DNA of 56,040 bases from an uncultured Clostridia bacterium (GTDB lineage: Bacteria > Bacillota > Clostridia > TANB77 > CAG-508), in contig CAKOSX010000009.1 of assembly GCA_934119935.1 (NCBI GenBank), positions 1 to 56,040 on the forward strand, given 5' to 3'. Shown here in pieces: positions 43,383 to 51,822 of the stretch (position 1 is the stretch's first letter; the number at the start of each line of letters is the position of its first letter). Both the position numbers and the translations under genes were made by a program. A model generated the notes under the pieces. That model saw only the letters and a list, made by a program, of their open reading frames with translations. It had not been told where the DNA came from and did no database searches.

Positions 43383-44840
43383 ATGAGAAAAACAAAGGAA
43401 AATGCAGGTATAACCTTAATAGCTCTTGTAGTTACAATAGTTGTATTATTAATACTGGCTGGTATAAGTATTAACTATGTGCTTGGCGAGAATGGAATTG
43501 TGAGGAAGGCACAGAATGCAAGAAAAAAAACTAAAGAAGCAAAAGAAAATGATATTCAAATGTTAGGAGACTTAGATTCTGAGATAGATGACGTTATAAG
43601 TGGAAAAGCAGATTTGAAGGTGAATTATCAAATTGAAAAGACAGAATCGAGAGCTGTTGTGATTGTGATAGGATTAAAAGATTCTGGCGAAAATTTAGAA
43701 GAAAAATATCCTAATGGATTAAATGTAAAATGTAATGGAGAAAATGTAGATACAATAAATTATGAAGATAACGAATGGAGCACTGCAGAGATTCCTATTG
43801 TGATTAATGGAAAGTATAATATTGAAGTGAGTTATAACGATGAAATATTTGAAAAGTTTGATGTAAATATCACGGAATGTGAAGTAGAAAAATATTCTAG
43901 TATTTGCAATGAAAATACTACATTAAACATTGATGGATATGATGTTGTGATACCTGCTGGATTTGCCTATGGTGTAACAGATAATGTAAAAAGTGTAAAT
44001 AATGGTCTTGTAATAACAGATAGTGTAGATGAAGATGGAAACAGTAATGGAAATGAGTTCGTTTATGTTCCTATTGACAAAACGAATTTAACTGTTGGTA
44101 AGACAGATAAAAAAATGGCAAAATTATCTAATGAAATTGATTATACCGGAGTTCTATATGATTTTTCTGGAACAACATCTGAAGAGACAAAAGACACAAA
44201 TATTCTTGAACCATACGATATAGGAGATAGCAATGTGAACGGTTATGAGAAGGAAAAAATTCAAGGTGAGTATAACGAAATGATTGCCGGTATGAAGAAG
44301 TATGGTGGATTTTATGTATCAAGATATGAAATGACAATAGAAAATGATATGCCAATGTCTAAGATTGCGATTAATCCAACAGAAAGCACATGGTCATGTA
44401 GCTCTAGCTGGTCGACAAATGATTGGTATACGTGGTATTCAACATTTAAGAAGTACACTAATACTAACAATTCAATTATTTCTGGGATGATATGGGGAAG
44501 CCAGTATGATGCAATGCTGAATTTTGCTCTAGAAGGGCAAACCAAAAATAAGGTATCTTCTACCGAGATAAAATATTACTCTTGGAATACTTATAAAAAT
44601 GGTTTGTCAAGAAACGATGATGTAATAAATAATATTTATGATTTAGGTGGAAATTTAAGAGAGTGGACTTTGGAGGGAGGTAAAAATTATACAAGAACAA
44701 GTAGAGGACATTTTTTTCAAACAGAATCTGGTATTGCTTCAAGTAGATCGAATAGTACTTACACCCCAGGAGCAGATAACGATGTACCAAACTCTGGAGC
44801 TACTTTGAGAACATCAAGATTTACATTATATCTAAAATAA
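43383..44840 (+). CDS. Pilin-like N-terminal segment fused to a SUMF1-like domain
   Basis: This 485-aa protein opens with a short basic leader and GITLIALVVTIVVLLILAGIS, the class of prepilin-like N-terminal helix common in Clostridia that is processed by a prepilin peptidase. It then has an Ig-like middle (about 75-170) and a C-terminal formylglycine-generating-enzyme (SUMF1)-like fold with GGFYVSRYEM, YDLGGNLREWTLEG and a terminal RTSRF. It is expected at the cell surface. A catalytic FGE function is not implied. The start is set by GGGGGAAAG before ATG 43383. Confidence 0.75.
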   Translation: MRKTKENAGITLIALVVTIVVLLILAGISINYVLGENGIVRKAQNARKKTKEAKENDIQMLGDLDSEIDDVISGKADLKVNYQIEKTESRAVVIVIGLKDSGENLEEKYPNGLNVKCNGENVDTINYEDNEWSTAEIPIVINGKYNIEVSYNDEIFEKFDVNITECEVEKYSSICNENTTLNIDGYDVVIPAGFAYGVTDNVKSVNNGLVITDSVDEDGNSNGNEFVYVPIDKTNLTVGKTDKKMAKLSNEIDYTGVLYDFSGTTSEETKDTNILEPYDIGDSNVNGYEKEKIQGEYNEMIAGMKKYGGFYVSRYEMTIENDMPMSKIAINPTESTWSCSSSWSTNDWYTWYSTFKKYTNTNNSIISGMIWGSQYDAMLNFALEGQTKNKVSSTEIKYYSWNTYKNGLSRNDDVINNIYDLGGNLREWTLEGGKNYTRTSRGHFFQTESGIASSRSNSTYTPGADNDVPNSGATLRTSRFTLYLK

Positions 44841-44845
44841 AATTT

Positions 44846-44896
44846 TAAACGAAAAATATAATAAAATGAGCCTATTTTATTGTATTTTTCGTTTAA
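44846..44896 (+). terminator. Terminator before pfk
   Basis: TTAAACGAAAAAT and its complement ATTTTTCGTTTAA (44884-44896) flank a nested AATAAAAT/ATTTTATT pair and a small GAGC loop region. It ends the pilin-like gene transcript. Confidence 0.78.
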
Positions 44897-44907
44897 TTTG
44901 TTATAAT
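44880..44907 (+). promoter_or_regulatory. Probable pfk promoter
   Basis: TTGTAT (44880-44885), 16 bases, TATAAT (44902-44907), about 43 bases before the ATG. It overlaps the 3' arm of the preceding terminator. Confidence 0.5.
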
Positions 44908-44950
44908 ATGTAAAGAATAATATTAACGTAAGAAAATTGGAGGAATAAAA

Positions 44951-46096
44951 ATGATAAAGAAAGTAGCTATACTAGCAAATGGTGGAGATGTTTCAGGATT
45001 TAATGCTGTTATTAGAGCTATAATAAAAACAGCAGAAAAAAACAATATTGAATGTTATGGATTTATAGATGGATATAGAGGATTGCTAAAAAACGATTTT
45101 GTAAGACTTAGCACAAGTGAAAACAGTAATGCATCTGGAATACTTCCAAAGGGTGGTTCTATAATTGGATCTTCAACAAATGCAAACGTATTCAATTATA
45201 AGGTTGTACTACCAAATGGAGAGGTTGAGTATCAAGATTTATCGGATAAGTGTGTTCAAAATGTGAAAGATGATGGATTTGATTGTGTATTTACTCTAGG
45301 AGGAGACGGAACTCAAAAGTCTGCTAGAGATTTCTTTGTAAAGGGAATGAATGTAATTGGTGTGCCAAAAACAATTGATAATGATGTTGCATGTACAGAT
45401 ATTACATTTGGATACAACACAGCCGTATCTGTTGCAGCAGAAGCACTAGATAGATTACATACAACTGGAGAAACTCACCATAGAATAATGGTATTAGAGG
45501 TTATGGGAAGATATGCAGGATGGATTGCACTAGAATCTGCAATTGCTGGTGGAGCTGATATTGCTTTAATACCAGAAATACCATATGATATAAATTCTGC
45601 AGTAAGAAAAATTCAAGAAAGATCAAACGTAGGAAAACATTTTAGTATAGTTGTTGTTGCCGAAGGAGCTGTTCCAGAAGGCGGAACAATCACTGTAGAA
45701 GGTGTTAGAAACAATGGAAAAGGTGTAGATAATAACAAATTAGGTGGAGCAGGACAAAAGGTTGCAAAGCAATTAGAAGAACTTACTGGCTATGAAGCAA
45801 GATGTACAGTTCTAGGATATATGCAAAGAGGAGGAACTCCAACAGCGTTTGATAGAGTTTTATCTACAAAATATGGTGCAAAAGCAATGGAGCTTGCAAT
45901 GGCAGGAAAATTTGGAACAATTGCAGTAATGAAAAATGGTCATTTAGATTATGCAACATTAGAAGATGTAGTTGGAAAGAATAAAGAAATGGGAGCCGTA
46001 TCTGGAAATACACCAGAGAGCAATTTACGTAAAGTATCAATGGATGATGATTTAGTAAAAACTGCAAGAGACATTGGAATTTGCTTAGGTGATTAG
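44951..46096 (+). CDS. pfkA: 6-phosphofructokinase
   Basis: This 381-aa protein phosphorylates fructose 6-phosphate at C1. It has ANGGDVSGFNAVIRA, GGDGTQ (about 117), PKTIDND with the catalytic Asp, and MGRYAGWIAL. The Gly in GGDG is the ATP-type residue (PPi enzymes have Asp), but PKTIDND has the Lys of PPi-type and mixed-substrate group III enzymes (classical ATP-PFK has PGTIDND). It is thus probably a group III type enzyme; the phosphoryl donor should be called uncertain. TTGGAGG precedes the ATG. Confidence 0.92.
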   Translation: MIKKVAILANGGDVSGFNAVIRAIIKTAEKNNIECYGFIDGYRGLLKNDFVRLSTSENSNASGILPKGGSIIGSSTNANVFNYKVVLPNGEVEYQDLSDKCVQNVKDDGFDCVFTLGGDGTQKSARDFFVKGMNVIGVPKTIDNDVACTDITFGYNTAVSVAAEALDRLHTTGETHHRIMVLEVMGRYAGWIALESAIAGGADIALIPEIPYDINSAVRKIQERSNVGKHFSIVVVAEGAVPEGGTITVEGVRNNGKGVDNNKLGGAGQKVAKQLEELTGYEARCTVLGYMQRGGTPTAFDRVLSTKYGAKAMELAMAGKFGTIAVMKNGHLDYATLEDVVGKNKEMGAVSGNTPESNLRKVSMDDDLVKTARDIGICLGD

Positions 46097-46099
46097 ATT

Positions 46100-46132
46100 T
46101 TCGCCCATCGGGGACGTCCCTTTTTGGGCGAA
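46100..46132 (+). repeat. Palindromic repeat family 2, copy 2
   Basis: TTCGCCCATCGGGGACGTCC, then CTTTTTGGGCGAA: a 33-bp near-palindrome between pfk and argS. It is related to 7883-7915 in opposite sense. Confidence 0.78.
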
Positions 46133-46157
46133 GATGAGAGAAAAAGGAGAAATAGAA

Positions 46158-47882
46158 GTGAAGGATTTTAAGAAGATTATTGCTGAACAAATAGCAAAAG
46201 CAACTAACATAGGAATAGATAAAATAATAACTAATATAGAAGTACCAAAGGATACAAAAAACGGTGACTATGCTTTTCCATGCTTTATCTTAGCAAAAGA
46301 GTTAAAGAAGTCTCCGGTAATGATTGCAAACGAGTTGCAAGAAACTATTGACGAAGGAGTAAAAAAGGATAATATAGCCGAAATTAGTGAAATTTCGGCT
46401 GTGAATGGTTTCTTGAATTTTAAGTTAAACCAAAATGAAATTACAGAAGAACTTATAAAAGATTTTGACAAAAAGCAAGATAAATTTGGCAGTCAGATTC
46501 AAGAAAATCCAAAGAACATTGTAATAGACTATTCTTCACCAAACATCGCAAAACCTTTTCATATAGGACATTTGCGTACGACTGTTATTGGAGGAGCTTT
46601 ATATAATATATATAAATTTTTAGGTTATAATGTTACTGGCGTAAATCACTTGGGAGATTATGGAACTCAGTTTGGAAAACTTATTGAGGGCTACAAATTA
46701 TGGGGAGCTGAATACAACTTGGAAGAAAATCCAATAGATTCATTGACTGATATTTATGTTAGAATAAATAATTTGTGTAAAGAAGATGAAAGTGTTTTAG
46801 AGGCTTGCAGAAATAATTTTAAAAAGTTAGAAGATGGAGATAAATATTGTGTCGATTTATGGCAGAAATTCAGAGATTTAAGTTTAAAGGAATTTCAAAA
46901 GGTATATGATATGTTAGGATCAAAATTTGATTCTCTAAACGGTGAGGCTTTTTATTCTGATAAAATGCCAGAAGTTATAGAATTACTAAAAAAGGCTGGA
47001 AAACTAGAAGAATCTGAAGGAGCAATGGTTGTAAAACTAGATGAATATAATATGCCACCATGTCTTATTATAAAATCAAATGGCTCTAGTACATATGCTA
47101 CAAGGGATTTAGCTGCAATACTTTACAGATCAAGAACTTATGATTTCGATAAAGCTTTGTATTTAACTTCATACGAGCAAATATTACACTTCAAGCAGGT
47201 ATTTGCAACGGCAAGATACTTAGGAATAGACGAAAAATATCTAAAAGGACTTGAACATGTAACATTTGGAATGGTTCAGCTAAAAACAGGAAAAATGTCT
47301 ACAAGAGAAGGAAATATAATTAAACTTGAGGATTTATTAAATGAAGCAATTGAAAAGAGTAGGGAGATAATAGAAGAGAAAAATCCAGACTTAGAAAATA
47401 AAGAAGAAGTTGCAAAAATGGTTGGCGTTGGAGCCGTAATATTTAACGATTTATCAAATAGCAGAATAAAAGATGAGATATTTGATTGGAACATAATGTT
47501 AAACTTTAATGGAGAGACAGGTCCATATGTTCAATACACATGTGTGCGTACAAAGAGTATATTGCAAAAAGCCGGATACATTCCAAATGCAAAAGACATC
47601 GATGTATCTAAATTAGATGATGAAGACTCTAAAAATATAATTAGTACATTATATAACTTCAACAAGATATTAAACAGTGTAACAGAAAAGGAAGAGCCTT
47701 CGATACTTTCAAGATATTTAATAACTTTGGCAGAGCAGTATAGTAGTTTTTACAACAACAATCATATATTAGATCAAGAAAAAGAAATAAAAGATGCACG
47801 TTTATATTTAACATATATGGTAAAAACTGTATTAGAAGTAGGATTAAATTTATTAGGAATAAAAGTACCAGAAAAAATGTAA
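46158..47882 (+). CDS. argS: Arginyl-tRNA synthetase
   Basis: This 574-aa class I synthetase charges tRNA-Arg. It has the N-terminal additional domain, the HIGH motif in SPNIAKPFHIGHLRTT (about 134), the GKMSTREGN loop in place of KMSKS, and the C-terminal anticodon-binding helices with GPYVQYTCVRTKSIL. The start is GTG 46158 behind AAAAGGAG; the longer reading from 46089 runs through a palindromic repeat and is unlikely. Its presence matters for the CGG question: the enzyme is ordinary, so any anomaly should lie in the tRNA set. Confidence 0.93.
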   Translation: MKDFKKIIAEQIAKATNIGIDKIITNIEVPKDTKNGDYAFPCFILAKELKKSPVMIANELQETIDEGVKKDNIAEISEISAVNGFLNFKLNQNEITEELIKDFDKKQDKFGSQIQENPKNIVIDYSSPNIAKPFHIGHLRTTVIGGALYNIYKFLGYNVTGVNHLGDYGTQFGKLIEGYKLWGAEYNLEENPIDSLTDIYVRINNLCKEDESVLEACRNNFKKLEDGDKYCVDLWQKFRDLSLKEFQKVYDMLGSKFDSLNGEAFYSDKMPEVIELLKKAGKLEESEGAMVVKLDEYNMPPCLIIKSNGSSTYATRDLAAILYRSRTYDFDKALYLTSYEQILHFKQVFATARYLGIDEKYLKGLEHVTFGMVQLKTGKMSTREGNIIKLEDLLNEAIEKSREIIEEKNPDLENKEEVAKMVGVGAVIFNDLSNSRIKDEIFDWNIMLNFNGETGPYVQYTCVRTKSILQKAGYIPNAKDIDVSKLDDEDSKNIISTLYNFNKILNSVTEKEEPSILSRYLITLAEQYSSFYNNNHILDQEKEIKDARLYLTYMVKTVLEVGLNLLGIKVPEKM

Positions 47883-47910
47883 TTCTATTAGAGAAGACAA
47901 GGGAGAATCG

Positions 47911-48909
47911 ATGAATAAAAATATTTTAAAACATGTGATTAGATACATACTTATGATTTGTATTGTGATTTTGTGCTGTGTAATATTTAAGTTTTCTGCT
48001 GCTCAAGGAAATAAATCGTCACATACGAGTGAACGTGTAGCGAGTATTATATTAAATGTAATATATAAAGACAATGCAGTATTCAATTCTGAAATGATGG
48101 TTAAGGCAATACAACCGATTGTAAGGAAAGCGGCACACTTTAGTATTTATTTCCTATTAGGCCTTTTAATGATGTGTTGTGCTAGCACTTTTAAAGGAAG
48201 CAAAGCATATAAGTTTGATATTAGCGTTATCTTGTGTATGATATACGCTGCATCTGACGAATTACATCAGCTTTTTGTTCCTGGAAGGGGGAGTGAAATA
48301 ACAGATGTATGCTTAGATACAGTTGCAGCCACATTTGGAGTACTGCTTGTGTTACTTGTAATAACGATTATAAACAAAATAAAAAAGATAAAAGACGATA
48401 AACCAAAAAGACTTGCCGCAGAAAATGTAGAAGGACCAAAAAGAAAAGTAATGTTCATAGCAAGTACAGGAGGACACCTAAACGAATTATTACAAATAAA
48501 ACCATTGTTTAAAAGGTTTGATTATCATATTGTAACTGAAAAAACAAAGGTTGATGATAGTTTAAAAGACGAATATCAAAATAAAATAAGTTTCTTAATA
48601 TATGGAACAAAAAAATATCCATTTACGTATATATTTAAATTTATAGCAAATTGTTTTGTAAGTTTATTCTACTTCTTCAAATATCAGCCCGAAGTAGTTG
48701 TAACAACTGGCACACACACGGCTGTACCAATGTGTTATATTGCAAAATTGTTTGGAAGCAAAGTGATTTTTATAGAAACTTTTGCAAACAGAACATCTGG
48801 AACTGTTGCAGGGAGGCTTGTCTACCCAATTGCAGATACATTTGTCGTGCAATGGGAAGAAATGCACAAGGTATATCCTAAATCTGTATGCTGGGGGTGG
48901 ATTTACTAA
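47911..48909 (+). CDS. VanZ-like membrane domain fused to an Alg14/PssD-type glycosyltransferase subunit
   Basis: This 332-aa protein joins two domains. Residues about 1-155 form a VanZ-like region (IVRKAAHFSIYFLLGLL, ASDELHQLFVPGRGSEITDV) with four or so membrane segments. Residues about 170-332 match Alg14/PssD (KVMFIASTGGHLNELLQIKPLF, VVTTGTHTAVPMCYIAKLFG, end CWGWIY), the membrane-anchoring half of two-part UDP-sugar transferases. The fusion replaces the usual single helix by the VanZ domain. The stop overlaps the ATG of its catalytic partner. GGGAG precedes the ATG at 47911. Confidence 0.85.
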   Translation: MNKNILKHVIRYILMICIVILCCVIFKFSAAQGNKSSHTSERVASIILNVIYKDNAVFNSEMMVKAIQPIVRKAAHFSIYFLLGLLMMCCASTFKGSKAYKFDISVILCMIYAASDELHQLFVPGRGSEITDVCLDTVAATFGVLLVLLVITIINKIKKIKDDKPKRLAAENVEGPKRKVMFIASTGGHLNELLQIKPLFKRFDYHIVTEKTKVDDSLKDEYQNKISFLIYGTKKYPFTYIFKFIANCFVSLFYFFKYQPEVVVTTGTHTAVPMCYIAKLFGSKVIFIETFANRTSGTVAGRLVYPIADTFVVQWEEMHKVYPKSVCWGWIY

Positions 48910-49397
48910 TGATATTCGTAATATTAGGAACTCAAGATAAAAAGTTTCCTAGATTGCTAGAGGCAATACAAAAAAAGATAGATGAAGGTAAAATAAGTAA
49001 AAAAGAAGAAATAATAGTACAAGCTGGAAGCACAAAATTCGAATCAAAAAACATGAAAATAATTGATTATATGTCTGTGAGAAAATTCGAAGAATGCATA
49101 GATAAGGCTGATCTAATAATATGCCATGCTGGAGTTGGAACAATATTAACAGCATTAAAAAAAGGTAAAAAAATAATAGCTGCAGCAAGGTTAAAACAAT
49201 ATGGCGAGCATGTAAACGACCACCAATTGCAAATATTGGATAACTTTACTGCAGAAGGATATATTTTAGCACTAGAAGATTTTGACAAGATAGATTTCTT
49301 AATAAAACAATCCAAGAACTTTACACCAGCTAAATTTAAATCTAACAAGAGGTATTTCTTAAGACAGCTAGAAAAAGAAATAAATATATTAGGATAA
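48909..49397 (+). CDS. Alg13/PssE-type glycosyltransferase subunit
   Basis: This 162-aa protein starts MIFVILGTQDKKFPRLLEAI, then ADLIICHAGVGTILTALKKGKKIIAAARL and EHVNDHQLQI, the UDP-sugar-binding half (GT28-like C-terminal domain) of Alg13/PssE proteins. With the upstream Alg14-like domain it should transfer a sugar to a lipid-linked acceptor for a surface polysaccharide. The ATG overlaps the upstream stop (TAATG), so the subunits are coupled. The sugar is unknown. Confidence 0.88.
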   Translation: MIFVILGTQDKKFPRLLEAIQKKIDEGKISKKEEIIVQAGSTKFESKNMKIIDYMSVRKFEECIDKADLIICHAGVGTILTALKKGKKIIAAARLKQYGEHVNDHQLQILDNFTAEGYILALEDFDKIDFLIKQSKNFTPAKFKSNKRYFLRQLEKEINILG

Positions 49398-49447
49398 ATT
49401 TCAAAAACAGGACAAATTTATATCTACTAAATATTTATTCAAAACTA

Positions 49448-49476
49448 TTGCATTTTTTATTTATTAAAAATATAAT
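49448..49476 (+). promoter_or_regulatory. Promoter of glmM
   Basis: TTGCAT (49448-49453), 17-base spacer, TATAAT (49471-49476), 46 bases before the ATG. Confidence 0.7.
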
Positions 49477-49521
49477 ATACCAAGAAAACGGTATATTACA
49501 CAATAAAGGAGAGTTACTTTT

Positions 49522-50886
49522 ATGAGAAAATATTTTGGAACAGATGGTATTAGAAGAATTGCAAATAGTGAGCTTACACCGGAATTAGTGTACAGAGTCG
49601 CAAAGGCTGGAGCCTATGTGCTTTCAAAACACACAGACCATACTCCAACAATTTTTATAGGAAGAGACACCAGAATTTCTGGTACCCTAATAGAAGCGGC
49701 AATGACTGCAGGATTTTTAAGCTATGGTGCAAATGTTAAATTATTAGGTGTTTTACCAACACCAGGGGTTGCTTATTTAACAAGAAGATATAAAGCAGAT
49801 GCAAGCGTTGTTATTTCAGCATCTCATAACACTTTTGAATTCAATGGGATTAAATATTTCAGCAATAAAGGAATGAAAATTCCAGATACTCTGGAAGAAG
49901 AGATTGAAGAGGTAATGGATTCTGGAAAATTAGATGAGCTAACAGCCGTTAGTGATAAGATTGGCGTTTCAGAAAACAGAGAAGATTTATTAGAGGAGTA
50001 TGTATATTTCTTTAGAAAAAACTTTGAAGAGGACCTAGAAAATCTAGATAAAGAAAACTTTACAGTTGCAATAGATACAGCAAATGGTGCTACATCTGTC
50101 GTTGCAGATAAAGTATTCACAAAACTAGGAATTAATCATTATATAATCAACAATCATCCAAATGGGATAAATATAAACGATAATTGTGGTTCAACACATA
50201 TTGAAGGATTACAAAAATTTGTTGTAGAACATAAGTGCAATTTAGGAATTGCTTACGATGGTGATGGAGATAGATGCTTAGCCGTTGATGAAAAAGGTGA
50301 ACTTGTAGACGGTGACCGCATCATGGCTGTGATATCAAATTACCTAAAAGAAGAAGGCAAATTAAATAAAAATACTTTAGTTGCAACAGTAATGAGCAAT
50401 TTAGGACTAAGAAAATATGCAGAAAATAATGATATTCATTTTGAGGCAACAAAAGTTGGAGACAGATATGTTCTTGAAAATATGCTAGCAAATGGATATA
50501 ATTTAGGTGGAGAACAATCTGGACACATTATATTATTAGATTATAATCCTACAGGAGACGGAATTCTAACATCTTTAATGCTTATAAAAATAATGTTGGA
50601 AAAAGGCTTGGCTATTTCAAAACTATGTGATATAATTCGAATATATCCACAAGTTTTAATAAATGCAAAAGTAAATTCAGATAAAAAATACGACTTTGAT
50701 AAAGATCCAGAAATAAAGTCTGAAATAGAAAAATTAGAAAAAGAATTTTCTGGAAATGGAAGAGTACTTATTAGACCTTCGGGTACTGAACCACTTGTTA
50801 GAGTGATGATAGAAGGTGAAAATCAAGGTTATATTAAAGCTAAAGCTGAAGCTTTGGCGAAATTAATAGAACAAAAGTTAAAATAA
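49522..50886 (+). CDS. glmM: Phosphoglucosamine mutase
   Basis: This 454-aa enzyme converts glucosamine-6-P to glucosamine-1-P for UDP-GlcNAc and peptidoglycan. It starts MRKYFGTDGIRRIAN and has the phosphoserine loop SASHNTFEFNGIKYF (about 99), the metal loop DGDGDR (about 247), GGEQSGHI and RPSGTEPLVRVMIEG. The active-site loop has HNT where most GlmM have HNP. AAAGGAG precedes the ATG. A small membrane protein gene follows at 14 bases. Confidence 0.96.
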   Translation: MRKYFGTDGIRRIANSELTPELVYRVAKAGAYVLSKHTDHTPTIFIGRDTRISGTLIEAAMTAGFLSYGANVKLLGVLPTPGVAYLTRRYKADASVVISASHNTFEFNGIKYFSNKGMKIPDTLEEEIEEVMDSGKLDELTAVSDKIGVSENREDLLEEYVYFFRKNFEEDLENLDKENFTVAIDTANGATSVVADKVFTKLGINHYIINNHPNGININDNCGSTHIEGLQKFVVEHKCNLGIAYDGDGDRCLAVDEKGELVDGDRIMAVISNYLKEEGKLNKNTLVATVMSNLGLRKYAENNDIHFEATKVGDRYVLENMLANGYNLGGEQSGHIILLDYNPTGDGILTSLMLIKIMLEKGLAISKLCDIIRIYPQVLINAKVNSDKKYDFDKDPEIKSEIEKLEKEFSGNGRVLIRPSGTEPLVRVMIEGENQGYIKAKAEALAKLIEQKLK

Positions 50887-50900
50887 AGGAGGAAAAACAA

Positions 50901-51239
50901 ATGCCATTCATCAATTTCACAAATGTTGCTACAATGCTTTTAGCACTTGCACTTTTTGTGTTAACATTATTTTTGGGAAAGGAAACACATAAAAGTGGAA
51001 TACCTGCAATAATGTTATTCGTATTCTTAATTATATTAGTATGCCATGCAATAGAACTTGCGGTAATACCAAATATTACAGAAGAGATGCAATATAATTT
51101 ATCAAGAAGTATTCTAGTAGACTTCATATTTATATTCTTATCATTCATATCATACTTATGGATAGACGACATGCAAGCGAAACTAGAGAATAAAAAGAGT
51201 ATAGATAATAGTTTAGACTGGTTTTGGAAAAGAGTGTAA
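50901..51239 (+). CDS. Small membrane protein of unknown function
   Basis: This 112-aa protein has three predicted membrane segments (about 7-25, 33-52, 68-86) and a charged tail with DDMQAKLENKKSID. AAAGGAGG precedes the ATG. It is co-directional with glmM and ends at a terminator. I do not recognise the family. Confidence 0.75.
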   Translation: MPFINFTNVATMLLALALFVLTLFLGKETHKSGIPAIMLFVFLIILVCHAIELAVIPNITEEMQYNLSRSILVDFIFIFLSFISYLWIDDMQAKLENKKSIDNSLDWFWKRV

Positions 51240-51252
51240 TAATATATATAGT

Positions 51253-51286
51253 AAAACGTAAAGGCAATTTGCTTTTACGTTTTTTA
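51253..51286 (+). terminator. Terminator of the glmM operon
   Basis: AAAACGTAAAGGC pairs with GCTTTTACGTTTT (51271-51283), followed by T run. Confidence 0.85.
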
Positions 51287-51339
51287 TAACATTTATTAAA
51301 CTTCTTTCATATTATACAACAATGAAAGGAGTTTTCAAT

Positions 51340-51495
51340 ATGGAATATGAATTAATGATGAATGGAAGTGTAAAAATAGGTCAGCCTGCACCAGCATTTA
51401 GTGCTATTACAACAATGGGAAACAGATCACTTGAAGATTATAAGGGAAAGTGGGTGGTACTTTTTTCGCATCCTGGGGATTTTACCCCGGTATGA
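51340..51495 (+). pseudogene. Peroxiredoxin gene fragment
   Basis: About 51 codons after AAGGAG read MNGSVKIGQPAPAFSAI and WVVLFSHPGDFTPV, the N-terminal part of an AhpC/TSA peroxiredoxin. The frame then meets TGA exactly where the peroxidatic Cys should be. The downstream sequence does not look like peroxiredoxin in any frame, so the rest of the gene was lost, probably by rearrangement. This break does not involve CGG. Confidence 0.8.
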
Positions 51496-51626
51496 GCATA
51501 CAATTTGGGGAAATATCAGAAACGCTTGATATTGCTTAACATTTCTTTAATCGATAACTTAATCTAAAAGGACTTGAATAGAAGCTAAATCAGAGTTAAC
51601 ATCACACAACAAAGGTGGTGAAAAAT

Positions 51627-51707
51627 ATGACCTTTCCTGCAAATTATCCATTGGATAATTTTGACAGGATAAATAAGTTTGTGATATTATATGAATTAGA
51701 AAAATAG
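51627..51707 (+). CDS. Small ORF of 26 aa
   Basis: It reads MTFPANYPLDNFDRINKFVI, then LYELEK, and has a good ribosome binding site (AGGTGGTG, 51613-51620). No homology is recognised. It stands in a decaying region, so it may be a fragment of a longer gene or a real small protein. Confidence 0.4.
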   Translation: MTFPANYPLDNFDRINKFVILYELEK

Positions 51708-51733
51708 AAATTTGTTGAAATGGAGGATTGATT

Positions 51734-51820
51734 ATGAAAAAATAAAAAACAGGAATATTATTAATTATATTAGGAAACTTATTATATTTAGCTTATATAT
51801 TTTTTTGTAAAGAGGTGTAA
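51734..51820 (+). pseudogene. Relic of a small membrane protein, copy 1
   Basis: ATG AAA AAA TAA is followed in the same frame by KTGILLIILGNLLYLAYIFF and CKEV. The early in-frame TAA blocks translation. The hydrophobic stretch matches the relic at 55391, so the two are duplicates flanking the ATPase/ferredoxin pair. Confidence 0.6.
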
Positions 51821-51822
51821 AT

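Noticed and set aside
43383..44840. Diversity-generating retroelement target gene
   Set aside because: The SUMF1-like fold fits, but there is no reverse transcriptase, template repeat or variable repeat in the window.
51480..51500. UGA at the peroxidatic Cys position as a selenocysteine codon (Sec peroxiredoxins exist)
   Set aside because: The sequence after the TGA does not continue as peroxiredoxin in any frame and ends soon, so this is a truncated gene; no clear SECIS-like hairpin was seen.
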